Shown piece after piece: positions 51,913-61,084 of a stretch of 64,000 nucleotides of DNA. This stretch comes from Roseateles terrae (GTDB lineage: Bacteria; Pseudomonadota; Gammaproteobacteria; Burkholderiales; Burkholderiaceae_C). Below the pieces are notes generated by a model, which saw only the letters and a list, made by a program, of their open reading frames with translations, did no database searches and was not told the origin of the DNA. The stretch lies in NCBI RefSeq assembly GCF_014192155.1, contig NZ_JACHXO010000001.1, forward strand, positions 894,069 through 958,068, in the 5' to 3' direction. How positions within the stretch are numbered: the stretch's first letter is position 1; every line of letters starts with the position of its first letter. The translations under genes and the position numbers were made by a program.

Positions 51913-54900
51913 ATGACATCCGTGCCCTATTCGCTGACCCACGCGGCTCGCCATCAAGCCCGCCCCGTGGCCACCGCCTGCGCCCTGCTCTTCTTCGCTG
52001 CCGCGCATGCGCAGGCTCAGACCCCCCAGGCGCCTGCCGCCCCCGGCAGCGCTGCATCGGCTGCAGCCACGGACGCCAAGACCGATGCCCAGCTCGGCAC
52101 CGTCGTCATCACCGGCATCCGTCAGTCGCTCGACACCTCGCTCAACCTCAAGCGCCAGCAGCGCGGTGTGGTGGACGGCATCGTGGCTGAAGACATCGGC
52201 AAGTTCCCCGACACCAACCTCGCCGAATCGATGCAGCGCATCTCCGGCGTGTCCATCGACCGCTCGATGGGTGAAGGCTCACGCGTCACCGTGCGCGGCG
52301 TCGGCCCCGACTTCAACCTGGTGCTGCTGAACGGCCGCCAGATGCCGGCCTCGTCGATCGAAGCCACCTCCGCCTCCAACTCCCGCGCCTTCGACTTCGC
52401 CAACCTGGCGTCCGAGTCGGTGTCCGCGCTGGAGGTGTACAAGACCAGCCGTGCCAGCACGCCCACCGGCGGCATTGGCGCGACGATCAACATCAAGACC
52501 GCCCGTCCGCTGGACACCAAGCGCACCGTCGCCAGCATCGGTCTGAAGGCCGTCCATGACGAAGGCAATTCGCGGCTGCCCGACACCATCAAGGGCAGCA
52601 GCGTGACGCCGGAAGTCTCCGGCATCTACAGCACCACCTTCGGCGACGGCCGCTTCGGCCTGGCCCTGTCCGGCAGCTTCCAGCGCCGCGACGCCGGCTA
52701 CAACAGCGCCGGCGTGCCCGGCGGCTGGCTGCCGATCAAGGGCGATGAAGTCACCTACGGCTCGATTCCCCTGCCCGGCCAGCCCGGTGCCGACCGCATC
52801 ACCAACCGGCCCGGCCCGAATGACGTCTATTCGATTCCGCAGAACGTCAACTACAACATGAACGGCGTGCGCCGCGAGCGCACCAACGGCCAGATCACCT
52901 TCCAGTTCGCGCCCACCCGCGACCTGACGACCACGCTGGACTACACCGCGTCGCAGAACAAGGTGCACACCCGCCGCAACGACATGTCGGCCTGGTTCAG
53001 CTTCGGCCCGTCCAGCAGCTCCTGGACCAACGGCCCGGTCGCGGCTCCGCTCACCTACACCGAGCTGATCGCCGGCGGCAATGCCGACGTGGCGATGGCC
53101 GGCAGTGACTTCGCCACCAAGAACACCAACAAGTCGCTGGGCTTCAATGTCGACTGGAAGGCGTCCAACCGGCTGCGCTTCGAATTCGACGCCCACCACT
53201 CCACCGCCGAATCCGGCGCGGACAGCCCCTGGGGCAGCAACAACGTCATCGGCACCGCCAGCTTCAATCGCGGCCAGACGACGGTGGACTTCAGCCAGGA
53301 CCTGCCCATCCTGATCATGCCGACCACGCAGCGCGATGCGACGCAGCAGCAGGTCACCGGCTCGTCCTTCCGCAACAGCTACATGAAGAGCCAGGTGGAC
53401 CAGCAGCAGGTCCGCGGCAGCTGGACCATCGACGACGACTCCAAGCTGGACTTCGGCGTCGGCCTGTCCAAGGTGCGCAACCGCTCGGCCTATTCCTTTG
53501 TTCAGCTGGACAACTGGGGCGGCACCGAGAACGGCTGGCTGAACTATCCGGACTCGGTCTGGATTCCGCAGGACCTGCGCAATTTCTTCGGCAAGATCAA
53601 TGGCGTGAACGACCCGCGCCTGTTCACCCAGTTCTTCACCTTCGACTTCGGCAAGATTCGCCAGCTGGCGTCGGACTCGTGGGGCGATCCGTCCAAATAC
53701 CTGGCGACGGACACCTTCTCCACCGACCGCCGCACCACCGAGAAGTCCACCAGCCTCTACGGCGAATACACCCGCGACTGGGAACTGGGCGTTCCGATGA
53801 GCGCGACCGTCGGCATGCGGTATGAGCGCACCAAGGTCGACTCCAGTGCGCTGGTGCCCATTGCCACCGGCATCTCCTGGGGTTCCAACAACGAGCTGAC
53901 CGTGCTCAAGGGAGCGCCCGGCTTCACCGCCCTCAGCGGCAAGTACAGCTACTGGCTGCCCAGCATCGACTGGCAGGCCGACCTGACCGACAAGGTCAAG
54001 CTGCGCGCCAGCTACGGCACCAGCATCGGCCGTCCCGGCTGGGATGCGATCCAGGGCGGGCAGACCCTGAACGACCTGGCCCGCCTGAGCGGCGGCACCG
54101 GCGCGCAGGGCAATCCCAGCCTGAAGCCGCTGAAGGCCAAGAACATCGACTTCTCGCTGGAGTACTACTACGCCAAGTCCAGCTATGTGGCGGCCGGTGT
54201 CTTCCGCAAGAACATCAGCAACTACATCGGCTCGACGCTCGAGACCGCCTCGCCCTTCGGCCTGCACACCCCCGTGGGCGGCAAGTACTACAACGAAGCG
54301 GCGTCCACCGGCGGCTGCGGCACCGACATCACCTGCATCCGGGACTACATCCTGAACCGCTACAACGGTCAGCCCGGCGTGACCAAGACCGGTGACAGCA
54401 ACGGCCATGCGCTGGGCACCATCACCGGCCAGGCGGACGATCCGGTGGCGACCTTCCAGATCACCACCCCGGCCAACACCCAGTCCAACAGCCTCAAGGG
54501 CATCGAGCTGAATGTGCAGCATGCCTTCGGCAACTCCGGCTTCGGGGTGGCGGCCAACTACACCAAGGTGAGCTCCGGCCTGAAGTACGACAACATGAGC
54601 TTCACCCAGCAATATGCGCTGGTGGGCCTGAGTGATTCGGCCAACCTGGTCGGCTTCTATGAAGACGCGAAGTTCAGCGTGCGAGTGGCCTACAACTGGC
54701 GCGACAAGTTCCTGGCCGCCGTGAATGACGGCAATCCGCTGGGCCGCTCGGCGCCTATCTTCACCGAGCCCTACTCGCAGGTGGACGTGAGCGTCGGCTA
54801 CAACTTCACCGAGAAGCTGAGCATGCAGGCGGAAGTGATCAACCTGGGCGACTCCATCCTGCGTCAGCATGGACGGACCGAGCAGGAGGTGTACGCGGTC

Positions 54901-54948
54901 ACCCAGACCGGCCGTCGTTATATGCTGGGACTTCGCTACAAGTTCTGA
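51913..54948 (+). CDS. TonB-dependent outer-membrane receptor
   Basis: The 1011-residue protein has a signal peptide (core about 18-31, cleavage near AHAQA), a TonB-box-like segment GTVVITGIRQSL at about 57-68, a plug domain with DIGKFPDTNLAESMQRISGVSIDR, and a long beta-barrel that ends with an aromatic-rich strand finishing in RYKF. It belongs to the large oligosaccharide/sugar receptor type common in Caulobacter and Xanthomonas. With the LacI operator upstream and the ABC genes, it should carry beta-glucan fragments across the outer membrane. AGGAG precedes the ATG. Confidence 0.93.
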   Translation: MTSVPYSLTHAARHQARPVATACALLFFAAAHAQAQTPQAPAAPGSAASAAATDAKTDAQLGTVVITGIRQSLDTSLNLKRQQRGVVDGIVAEDIGKFPDTNLAESMQRISGVSIDRSMGEGSRVTVRGVGPDFNLVLLNGRQMPASSIEATSASNSRAFDFANLASESVSALEVYKTSRASTPTGGIGATINIKTARPLDTKRTVASIGLKAVHDEGNSRLPDTIKGSSVTPEVSGIYSTTFGDGRFGLALSGSFQRRDAGYNSAGVPGGWLPIKGDEVTYGSIPLPGQPGADRITNRPGPNDVYSIPQNVNYNMNGVRRERTNGQITFQFAPTRDLTTTLDYTASQNKVHTRRNDMSAWFSFGPSSSSWTNGPVAAPLTYTELIAGGNADVAMAGSDFATKNTNKSLGFNVDWKASNRLRFEFDAHHSTAESGADSPWGSNNVIGTASFNRGQTTVDFSQDLPILIMPTTQRDATQQQVTGSSFRNSYMKSQVDQQQVRGSWTIDDDSKLDFGVGLSKVRNRSAYSFVQLDNWGGTENGWLNYPDSVWIPQDLRNFFGKINGVNDPRLFTQFFTFDFGKIRQLASDSWGDPSKYLATDTFSTDRRTTEKSTSLYGEYTRDWELGVPMSATVGMRYERTKVDSSALVPIATGISWGSNNELTVLKGAPGFTALSGKYSYWLPSIDWQADLTDKVKLRASYGTSIGRPGWDAIQGGQTLNDLARLSGGTGAQGNPSLKPLKAKNIDFSLEYYYAKSSYVAAGVFRKNISNYIGSTLETASPFGLHTPVGGKYYNEAASTGGCGTDITCIRDYILNRYNGQPGVTKTGDSNGHALGTITGQADDPVATFQITTPANTQSNSLKGIELNVQHAFGNSGFGVAANYTKVSSGLKYDNMSFTQQYALVGLSDSANLVGFYEDAKFSVRVAYNWRDKFLAAVNDGNPLGRSAPIFTEPYSQVDVSVGYNFTEKLSMQAEVINLGDSILRQHGRTEQEVYAVTQTGRRYMLGLRYKF

Positions 54949-54982
54949 TCCCGCGTTCCGCGGGTGATCCCTCCGACGCCCC

Positions 54983-56011
54983 ATGCAGCCCATCCGAGAA
55001 CTCAGCGGCCTGACCCCGGGCCAGACCCCCACCGGCCTGACCGAGGCCGCGACGCCGGTGGTGATGCGGGGGCTGGTGTCCCACTGGCCGGTGGTGACCC
55101 AGGCCCTGCGTTCGGATGCGGCGGTGGCGGACTATCTGCAAGGCTGCTGGCGCGGTGCGCCGGTGGCCATCATGACGGGTCCGCCGGAGATCGATGGACG
55201 GATCTTCTACAACAACGATCTCACCGGCATGAACTTCGGCCGGGCGGATGCCCCGTTGCCGGCCCTGCTGCAGGAACTGCTGCGGGTCCGCACCGAGGCG
55301 CGGCCGCCCTGCTATTACGTGGGGTCCACCACGCTGGAAGACTGCCTGCCAGGCTTTCAGGCGCAGAATGCCTTGAGCCTGCAGGCACTGGCGGCGCCGG
55401 GGGAACAAGCGCCAGATGCGCTGGCCAGCGTGTGGCTGGGCAATCGCAGCCGCATCGCCCCGCATTACGATCTGCCGGACAACATCGCCTGCGTGGCGGC
55501 AGGCCATCGCCGTTTCACGCTGTTCCCGCCGGAGCAACTGCCCAATCTCTATGTGGGCCCGATCGACTTCACCCCGGCCGGTCAGCCGGTGAGCCTGGTC
55601 GATCTGAAGCATCCCGACTTCGAGCGCTTTCCGCGTTTTGCGCAAGCGCTGGCCCATGCCCAGGTCGCCGAACTGGCGCCCGGGGATGCGATCTACATTC
55701 CCAGCATGTGGTGGCACCAGGTCGAGGCGCTCGACCCGTTCAACCTGCTGATCAACTACTGGTGGCGACAGTCACCGGCCCATATGGATCCGCCGGTGCT
55801 GACGCTGATGATGGCGCTGCTGTCCCTGCGGGAACTCCCCGAGCCGCAGCGTCGGGCCTGGCAAGGCTTGTTCGATCACTACGTGTTCAATGCCGGACCG
55901 GACACCGCCTCGCACATCCCGGAAGCGGCCCGCCATGCGCTGGCGCCGCTGACGCCTCAAGGTGCGGCGAACCTGCGCAGCCATCTGATTCATCGCTTGC
56001 AGCAGCGCTGA
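54983..56011 (+). CDS. Cupin-like (JmjC-type) protein
   Basis: The 342-residue protein has a cupin-8/JmjC-like fold: the metal ligands are probably H161/D163 in IAPHYDLPDNIAC and H245 in PSMWWHQVEAL, and the lysine/threonine positions for 2-oxoglutarate are less clear. Such cupin-like proteins are often encoded next to TonB-dependent receptors of the carbohydrate type, where their role is not known. It starts 34 bases after the receptor stop, so it is probably in the same transcript. Confidence 0.85.
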   Translation: MQPIRELSGLTPGQTPTGLTEAATPVVMRGLVSHWPVVTQALRSDAAVADYLQGCWRGAPVAIMTGPPEIDGRIFYNNDLTGMNFGRADAPLPALLQELLRVRTEARPPCYYVGSTTLEDCLPGFQAQNALSLQALAAPGEQAPDALASVWLGNRSRIAPHYDLPDNIACVAAGHRRFTLFPPEQLPNLYVGPIDFTPAGQPVSLVDLKHPDFERFPRFAQALAHAQVAELAPGDAIYIPSMWWHQVEALDPFNLLINYWWRQSPAHMDPPVLTLMMALLSLRELPEPQRRAWQGLFDHYVFNAGPDTASHIPEAARHALAPLTPQGAANLRSHLIHRLQQR

Positions 56012-56037
56012 CGGTCCGGCGATCGCGTGCCACGACG

Positions 56038-56115
56038 GGGGTGCCCTGGACGGCGAATGACGCCCATGGTGTCGATGGCGGCGGCCGCAGCGGCGGCAAG
56101 GACGATGGGCACCCC
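56038..56115. repeat. 9-bp inverted repeat between convergent genes
   Basis: GGGGTGCCC (56038-56046) and GGGCACCCC (56107-56115) are inverted copies around a stretch with further pairing segments (GCCCAT/ATGGGC). It separates the cupin-like and GH30 genes and may serve as a structured transcription end, though there is no T-run. The left arm shares the word GGGGTGCCCTG with the inverted repeat at 581-676. Confidence 0.4.
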
Positions 56116-56152
56116 GCCCGCCCGACGCCGCCTACGCCACGCCCCCAAAGAC

Positions 56153-57571
56153 TCAAGCTGTCAGCTCGAAACTCGCGATGGCGCGCGGAGGCAAGGTCAC
56201 CACCGTTGCCATCCCGTCGATGCGCAGCACGAACTGCGGCGCGTGCTCGGTGCGGTTCATCACCACCACGGCCACGCGACCGTCTTCATTGAGCGCGGCC
56301 GTGCACGCCAGGAGCTCGGTACTGGCCGAGCACAACACCCGCTGCGCGCCGGGACGGATGAAGCGGCTGAAGTGCCCCAGGTAGTCGAAGGACGCCTGCG
56401 GCTCCAGGCGGCCCCGCGCTCGGTCGGCGAGCATCGGCGCGCTGCAGAAGTTGCCCACATGGTTCGGGCCGCCGGTGTCGTCCAGCAGCAGGTTCCAGTC
56501 GATCCAGCCCACGGTCCAATGATTGAGGTCGCTGAGGATGCTGCGCGCATAACGCTCGGCCGGTGCCCATTCCCCGCGATGCGGTCCGCCTTCCTGGCAG
56601 CCCTCCGTGAACAGCAGCTGCTTGTCTGGATAGGCATCGTGCAGCAGGCCGACATGGTCAAAATGGTCCTCCACATACCAGTGGAATCCGCAACCCCAGA
56701 CATAACGGGCCGCTTCCGGATCGCTGTAGACCACGTCGGCACGCTGCACCATCTGGTCCCGGTTGTGATCCCAGATGACGATGCGGATGTGGCCCAGCCC
56801 CGCCGCGTGGAGCGCAGGACCAAGATGGTCGCGGACGAAATCCCGTTCCTGCTCGGCGGTGTAGACGCAGGAATCCCAGCGCTGGGTGGCGTCCGGCTCG
56901 TTCTGCACCGACACGCCCCAGATGGGCACGCCTTCCGCCTCATACGCCTGGATGAACCGCACGAAGCACTGCGCCCAGGTGGCGGCATGTTCCGGCAGCA
57001 GCGTGCCGCCGTTGTTCATCTCGCCATTGCTCTTCATCCACGCCGGTGGACTCCAGGGGGACATCAGCAGCTTCATCGGCCGTCCCGCCACCGCCATCGC
57101 GGCCTTGATCATCGGCAGCAGCGCTTCGCGGTCGCGGTCGATGTTGAAGTGCTGCAGAGTGGCGTCACCCGGCACTGCGGCGTGCGCATAGTTGCCCAGT
57201 GAGAAGTCGCAGCTGTTCATGTGCACCCGGTTGAACGTGTAGCCATGGCCCTGCACCGGATCAAAGTAGCCTCGCAGCAAGGCCTCACGCTCGGCCGGCG
57301 GCAACTGCCGCCAGGTGACCGCTGCCGCTTCGGTGAAGGCGCCGCCGAAACCTTCGATGCGCTGAAAGCGCCGCCCGGTGTTCACCACCAGCTTGGGCAT
57401 GCGTGCGGTGGGCGCATCGGCCAGCAGTTCGGCCACTGGCTGCAGGTTCAGGGCTGCTTGCGGCTGCAGCCGCGTGCTGCTGGCCAGGTCGGCGCCTTTG
57501 GCAGTCAGCGTCCAGTTCAAGGTCTGAGGCAAGGTTCCGGTCGAGGGCCGGGTCAGGGGCGCAGGGGTCAT
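56153..57571 (-). CDS. GH30 glycosidase (beta-glucosidase / beta-1,6-glucanase type)
   Basis: The 472-residue protein is a GH30 enzyme: QRIEGFGGAFTEAAA, SPWSPPAWMKSNGEMNNGG, the acid/base E225 in SVQNEPDATQRW and the nucleophile E323 in LLFTEGCQEGG, with a C-terminal beta domain. Members cleave glucosylceramide, beta-1,6-glucan or related beta-glucosides. No signal peptide is visible, so it is probably cytoplasmic, which differs from most secreted GH30 enzymes and fits oligosaccharides brought in by the adjacent system. A LacI operator lies 51 bases upstream. Confidence 0.92.
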   Translation of the reverse strand: MTPAPLTRPSTGTLPQTLNWTLTAKGADLASSTRLQPQAALNLQPVAELLADAPTARMPKLVVNTGRRFQRIEGFGGAFTEAAAVTWRQLPPAEREALLRGYFDPVQGHGYTFNRVHMNSCDFSLGNYAHAAVPGDATLQHFNIDRDREALLPMIKAAMAVAGRPMKLLMSPWSPPAWMKSNGEMNNGGTLLPEHAATWAQCFVRFIQAYEAEGVPIWGVSVQNEPDATQRWDSCVYTAEQERDFVRDHLGPALHAAGLGHIRIVIWDHNRDQMVQRADVVYSDPEAARYVWGCGFHWYVEDHFDHVGLLHDAYPDKQLLFTEGCQEGGPHRGEWAPAERYARSILSDLNHWTVGWIDWNLLLDDTGGPNHVGNFCSAPMLADRARGRLEPQASFDYLGHFSRFIRPGAQRVLCSASTELLACTAALNEDGRVAVVVMNRTEHAPQFVLRIDGMATVVTLPPRAIASFELTA

Positions 57572-57621
57572 TGGGGTGTCTCCGTCATGCTCGTTCTTTC
57601 AAAGCCGTCAGCTGATCCGCT

Positions 57622-57635
57622 TGAAAGCGCTTTCA
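57622..57635. promoter_or_regulatory. LacI operator before the GH30 gene
   Basis: TGAAAGCGCTTTCA is a perfect palindrome 51 bases upstream of the GH30 start on the minus strand, identical to the sites at 45978 and 51771. Confidence 0.8.
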
Positions 57636-57994
57636 GCTCATGCGAGCATAGCGGTCATGGGGAGACGGTCAAGCCAGGAGAACGCGCGTCACCTGCCGCA
57701 GTAAAACCACACCGCCGGCTCCCTGTTGCATCGATGGTGCGATTTGCGAATGGGCGCGCGCATGGCAATCGGCATGCCCACGCTGACATCCTCCCAGGAA
57801 GCGGCGTAAAAAATTTTTGAGAAGCGTGCGCCCGGCTGGTGCACACCGTGGGGCGAGTCCTCCAATTCGGTGATCCCGGGGCCGAGTGGCAGCCTTTGTC
57901 TCCATAATGCGTTGTATGACTGCGCCGCCGGGCTCCTTGGAAGATCCCTGCGGCGCACGTGCTTGAGCGCAACGCGGCGCCCCAGGCATCGACT

Positions 57995-58013
57995 GCGCCC
58001 AGTGGCGCTTTTT
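57995..58013 (+). terminator. Terminator-like hairpin just before the heme oxygenase start
   Basis: GCGCC and GGCGC form a 5-bp stem around CAGT, followed by five T, ending 16 bases before the ATG at 58030. It could be an attenuator or a chance structure in the leader. Confidence 0.4.
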
Positions 58014-58029
58014 CGCTCACACGGATTCA

Positions 58030-58752
58030 ATGACTTCGACCGACGCCGACCTGCTGCCCCGCCTTCGCCACAGCACAGGACCGCTGCACGACCGCATCGA
58101 AGCGCTGCTCCAGCTGGAAGCGCCGATGCCCCTGGATCGATACGGCCGCATCCTGCGCGGTTTTCATGAGTTTCTTCACCTGTGGGAACAGCGAGTGCAT
58201 TTCGCACTACCGCAGCCCCTCAAGCCCTGGTTCCTGGAGCGCCGCCGTGCGCCCCTGGCCCAGCAGGACCTCGACGCTTTGGCCGTGCCGGATGCGCCAG
58301 ACCTTCGCCAGTCCGCCCGGGCCGCGCAAGCGCTGATCCGCCTGGACAGCCCAGCCGCCGCCATCGGCGCGCTGTACGTCCTGGAAGGCAGCGCTCTGGG
58401 GGGACAGGTGCTGGTGCCGCAACTCACCCGTCACCTGGGCCTGCGTCCGGACCACGGCACGCGTTACTTCCACGGCTTTGGTGAGCGCACAGGCGCCATG
58501 TGGCGGGAATTCCGTCAGCTCGCCCAGCAGCATGCGGGCACGGACGCGGCTTCGCAGTCAGACGCGCTGCGCGGCGCGGCGCAGACCTTCGAGGCGCTGC
58601 TGCATACCTTCGCTGCGCTCGACGGACAGACACTCACCGACAGTTCGGCGCAGACGCCGCCGCGGATGAAGGCTTCATCGCCACCGTCTCCCCCGCTCCC
58701 GTCCACCACGTCGCCGGACGCCGTCCAGCGACAGTCTCAAGCCTTGGCCTGA
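58030..58752 (+). CDS. bphO: Heme oxygenase (biliverdin-producing)
   Basis: The 240-residue protein has the BphO-type heme oxygenase core: proximal H20 in GPLHDRIEALL and the distal-helix pattern LYVLEGSALGGQVL, with an Ala/Ser/Pro-rich tail after about residue 205. It cleaves heme to biliverdin, the chromophore required by the bacteriophytochrome encoded 6 bases downstream. The two therefore form one operon. Confidence 0.92.
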   Translation: MTSTDADLLPRLRHSTGPLHDRIEALLQLEAPMPLDRYGRILRGFHEFLHLWEQRVHFALPQPLKPWFLERRRAPLAQQDLDALAVPDAPDLRQSARAAQALIRLDSPAAAIGALYVLEGSALGGQVLVPQLTRHLGLRPDHGTRYFHGFGERTGAMWREFRQLAQQHAGTDAASQSDALRGAAQTFEALLHTFAALDGQTLTDSSAQTPPRMKASSPPSPPLPSTTSPDAVQRQSQALA

Positions 58753-58758
58753 TCCGCC

Positions 58759-61083
58759 ATGCCCACCCAGTTGACTTCAGACCAGCTGGCGCAATGCGCC
58801 AATGAGCCCATCCGCATCCCCGGAGCGATTCAGCCACACGGCTGGATCGCCGTGGTGACCCTGCGTACCGGCGACCTGCTGGCCTACAGCCAGAACTGGC
58901 AGACGCTGCTGCAGCGCGACGCCGCAGACCTTCCGAGCCTTGTGGAAGACACCTTGCGTGAGGCCATTGAACTCCGGCACACCCTGGTGGACGGTGAGGG
59001 CCCGGTGTCCTGCGGCGTTGTGCTCATCGACGGGCAGCGTCTGCACGTCTCCGGCCACCGGATGGGCGACGTCGCCTACCTGGAGGTCGAGACCGATACG
59101 CTGGACGCAGGCACCCGCGCGCCCATCTACAGCCTCGCCCGTCATCTGGTGCCCAGGATGCAGCTCACCGATTCGGTGGAGCAGATCTGCCGCATCGTGG
59201 TCCAGGAGATGAAGCGTCTGACCGGCTTCGGCCGCTGCCTCATCTATCGCTTCAACCACGACGGCCATGGGGAAGTGCTGGCCGAAGCGCTGGAGCGTGG
59301 GTACGACAGTTATGCCGGCCACCGCTTCCCTGCGGCAGACATTCCCGCGCAAGCCCGCGCGCTTTACCGCACCAACCACATCCGCCTGATCGCCGACGCC
59401 CACTACGTGCCGGTGCCGGTGCAGTTTGTTGATGGCCGTGACCCCACGTCGCTCGACCTCTCCCAGTCCGCCTTGCGCAGCGTCTCGCCGGTGCATCTGG
59501 AGTACATGCGCAATATGGGCACGCTGGCATCGATGTCGGTGTCCATCATCGTGCGCGGCGAGTTGTGGGGACTGGTCTCCTGCCACGACCATCAGCCGCG
59601 GCATCTGTCCTGGCAGACCCGCATGGCGTGCGAGCATCTGGGGCAGCTGCTGTCACTGCAGATCGAGGCCAAGGAAGAAAACGAGCGGGTGACCGAGCAG
59701 TTGAGACTGCGCCAGCTCACCCTCTCCATCGTGGCCCACCTGGCGGACAGCGACGCGACCCTGCAGCTGCTGATGCAGGAGCCGGGTCCGCTGTTGCGAC
59801 TGGGCCGCGCGTCCGGTGCTGCGGTGATCCTGAACGAATCGGCCTGGTCGGTGGGCGAAGCACCGCCGGCCGCGGTGCTGGTGGAGCTGGGCCAGTGGCT
59901 TTCCGCCCGCATCGACGAGGTGGTCCATTGCGATCGCCTCGCAGTGGATGCACCGCATCTGGCAGACGATCTGGGCGGCATCGCGGGCCTGCTGGCCATT
60001 TCCATCTCCAAGCTGCACCGGCATTACATCGTCTGGTTCCGGCCGGAGATCGTGCAGACCATCGTCTGGGCCGGCGACCCGCGCAAGGAAATGCATGTCG
60101 GCCCGGATGACCGGCTGCACCCGCGCCGAAGCTTCAGCAGCTGGCAGGAACAGGTGCGTGACCGTGCGCTGGCCTGGACACCGGGCGAGATCCATGCAGT
60201 GCAGGAACTGCGGCAGGCGCTGATCGGCATCGTGCTGCGCCGCGCCGAGGAACTCGCCGAAGTGGCGATGGAGCTGGGGCGTGTCAACAAGGAGCTGGAG
60301 GCGTTTTCCTATACCGTCTCCCATGACCTGCGCGCCCCGATGCGCCATATCTCCGGCTTCGTCGACCTGGTGCTGGAAATGGACGGCAGCGGCCTGACCG
60401 ATCGTTCCCGCCGTTACCTCGCGCATGTGAAGGAAGCCTCCGCGCATGCGGGCCATCTGGTGGATGCGCTGCTGGACTTCTCCCGCATGGGCCGGGCGGC
60501 GCTCAAGCCGGTGTCGGTCAACACCGCCCACCTGGTGGACGACCTGATCGCCGAGCAGACCACGCTGGCCAAGGACCGCACCATCGAGTGGGACATTGAA
60601 CGACCCCTGCCCCGGCTGTGGGCGGACCCGGTGCTGATCCAGGTGGCCCTGCGCAACCTGATCGGCAATGCGGTGAAGTACACCCGCCCGCGCCATCCGG
60701 CGCGCATCCGCATTTCAGCGCTCAAGACGCAGGACGGCGTCGGCCTGTCGGTGCGGGACAACGGCGTCGGCTTCCAGATGAAGTACGTGAACAAGCTCTT
60801 TGGCGTGTTCCAGCGGTTGCACCAGACCGACAGCTTCGAAGGCACGGGGATCGGGCTGGCCAGTGTCCGCCGCATCGTCGAGCGCCATGGTGGCCAGGTG
60901 GAAGCCTGGGGCCAGCCGGATGAAGGCGCCCGCTTCAGCCTCATTCTGCCCAATCGCGACTATGCCGCGGTGATGGCCTCCGCCCCCTCTGGCACGACAA
61001 TTGCCCCTGTCGCATTCCCCGAGCTTTCGCCGCCCGGCAGTGGCACGACCTCCAACGCTCTCACCCTTCCCCTCGCTGATTGA
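58759..61083 (+). CDS. bphP: Bacteriophytochrome sensor kinase
   Basis: The 774-residue protein has the photosensory core PAS-GAF-PHY (to about 500): the biliverdin-binding C13 lies in AQCANEPIRIPGAIQPHGWI, the GAF domain has FPAADIPAQARALYRTNHIR in place of the usual PASDIP (Ala for Ser), and HPHSE-like functions are carried by the PHY region. The kinase domain has H522 in SHDLRAPMRHISGF and GTGIGLASVRRIVERHGG. It should switch between red- and far-red-absorbing states and phosphorylate the receiver next in the operon. Confidence 0.94.
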   Translation: MPTQLTSDQLAQCANEPIRIPGAIQPHGWIAVVTLRTGDLLAYSQNWQTLLQRDAADLPSLVEDTLREAIELRHTLVDGEGPVSCGVVLIDGQRLHVSGHRMGDVAYLEVETDTLDAGTRAPIYSLARHLVPRMQLTDSVEQICRIVVQEMKRLTGFGRCLIYRFNHDGHGEVLAEALERGYDSYAGHRFPAADIPAQARALYRTNHIRLIADAHYVPVPVQFVDGRDPTSLDLSQSALRSVSPVHLEYMRNMGTLASMSVSIIVRGELWGLVSCHDHQPRHLSWQTRMACEHLGQLLSLQIEAKEENERVTEQLRLRQLTLSIVAHLADSDATLQLLMQEPGPLLRLGRASGAAVILNESAWSVGEAPPAAVLVELGQWLSARIDEVVHCDRLAVDAPHLADDLGGIAGLLAISISKLHRHYIVWFRPEIVQTIVWAGDPRKEMHVGPDDRLHPRRSFSSWQEQVRDRALAWTPGEIHAVQELRQALIGIVLRRAEELAEVAMELGRVNKELEAFSYTVSHDLRAPMRHISGFVDLVLEMDGSGLTDRSRRYLAHVKEASAHAGHLVDALLDFSRMGRAALKPVSVNTAHLVDDLIAEQTTLAKDRTIEWDIERPLPRLWADPVLIQVALRNLIGNAVKYTRPRHPARIRISALKTQDGVGLSVRDNGVGFQMKYVNKLFGVFQRLHQTDSFEGTGIGLASVRRIVERHGGQVEAWGQPDEGARFSLILPNRDYAAVMASAPSGTTIAPVAFPELSPPGSGTTSNALTLPLAD
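60990..61004 (+). promoter_or_regulatory. Sigma-54-type promoter sequence inside the bphP 3' end
   Basis: TGGCAC-N5-TTGC matches the -24/-12 consensus with correct spacing. It is in the coding region of bphP, about 80 bases upstream of the receiver gene. It may be a chance match, as the coding sequence encodes a repeated Ser-Gly-Thr here. Confidence 0.3.
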
Positions 61084-61084
61084 C

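Larger units (their letters stand above)
57572..58029. other. Divergent intergenic region between GH30 and heme oxygenase genes
   Basis: This 458-base region holds the GH30 promoter with the LacI operator at 57622-57635 and the promoter of the phytochrome operon. A terminator-like hairpin occurs at its right end (57995-58013). I see no other gene. Confidence 0.5.

Noticed and set aside
52279-55032. 917-residue open frame antisense to the TonB receptor
   Set aside because: Composition artefact with no domain; the receptor on the plus strand is clear.
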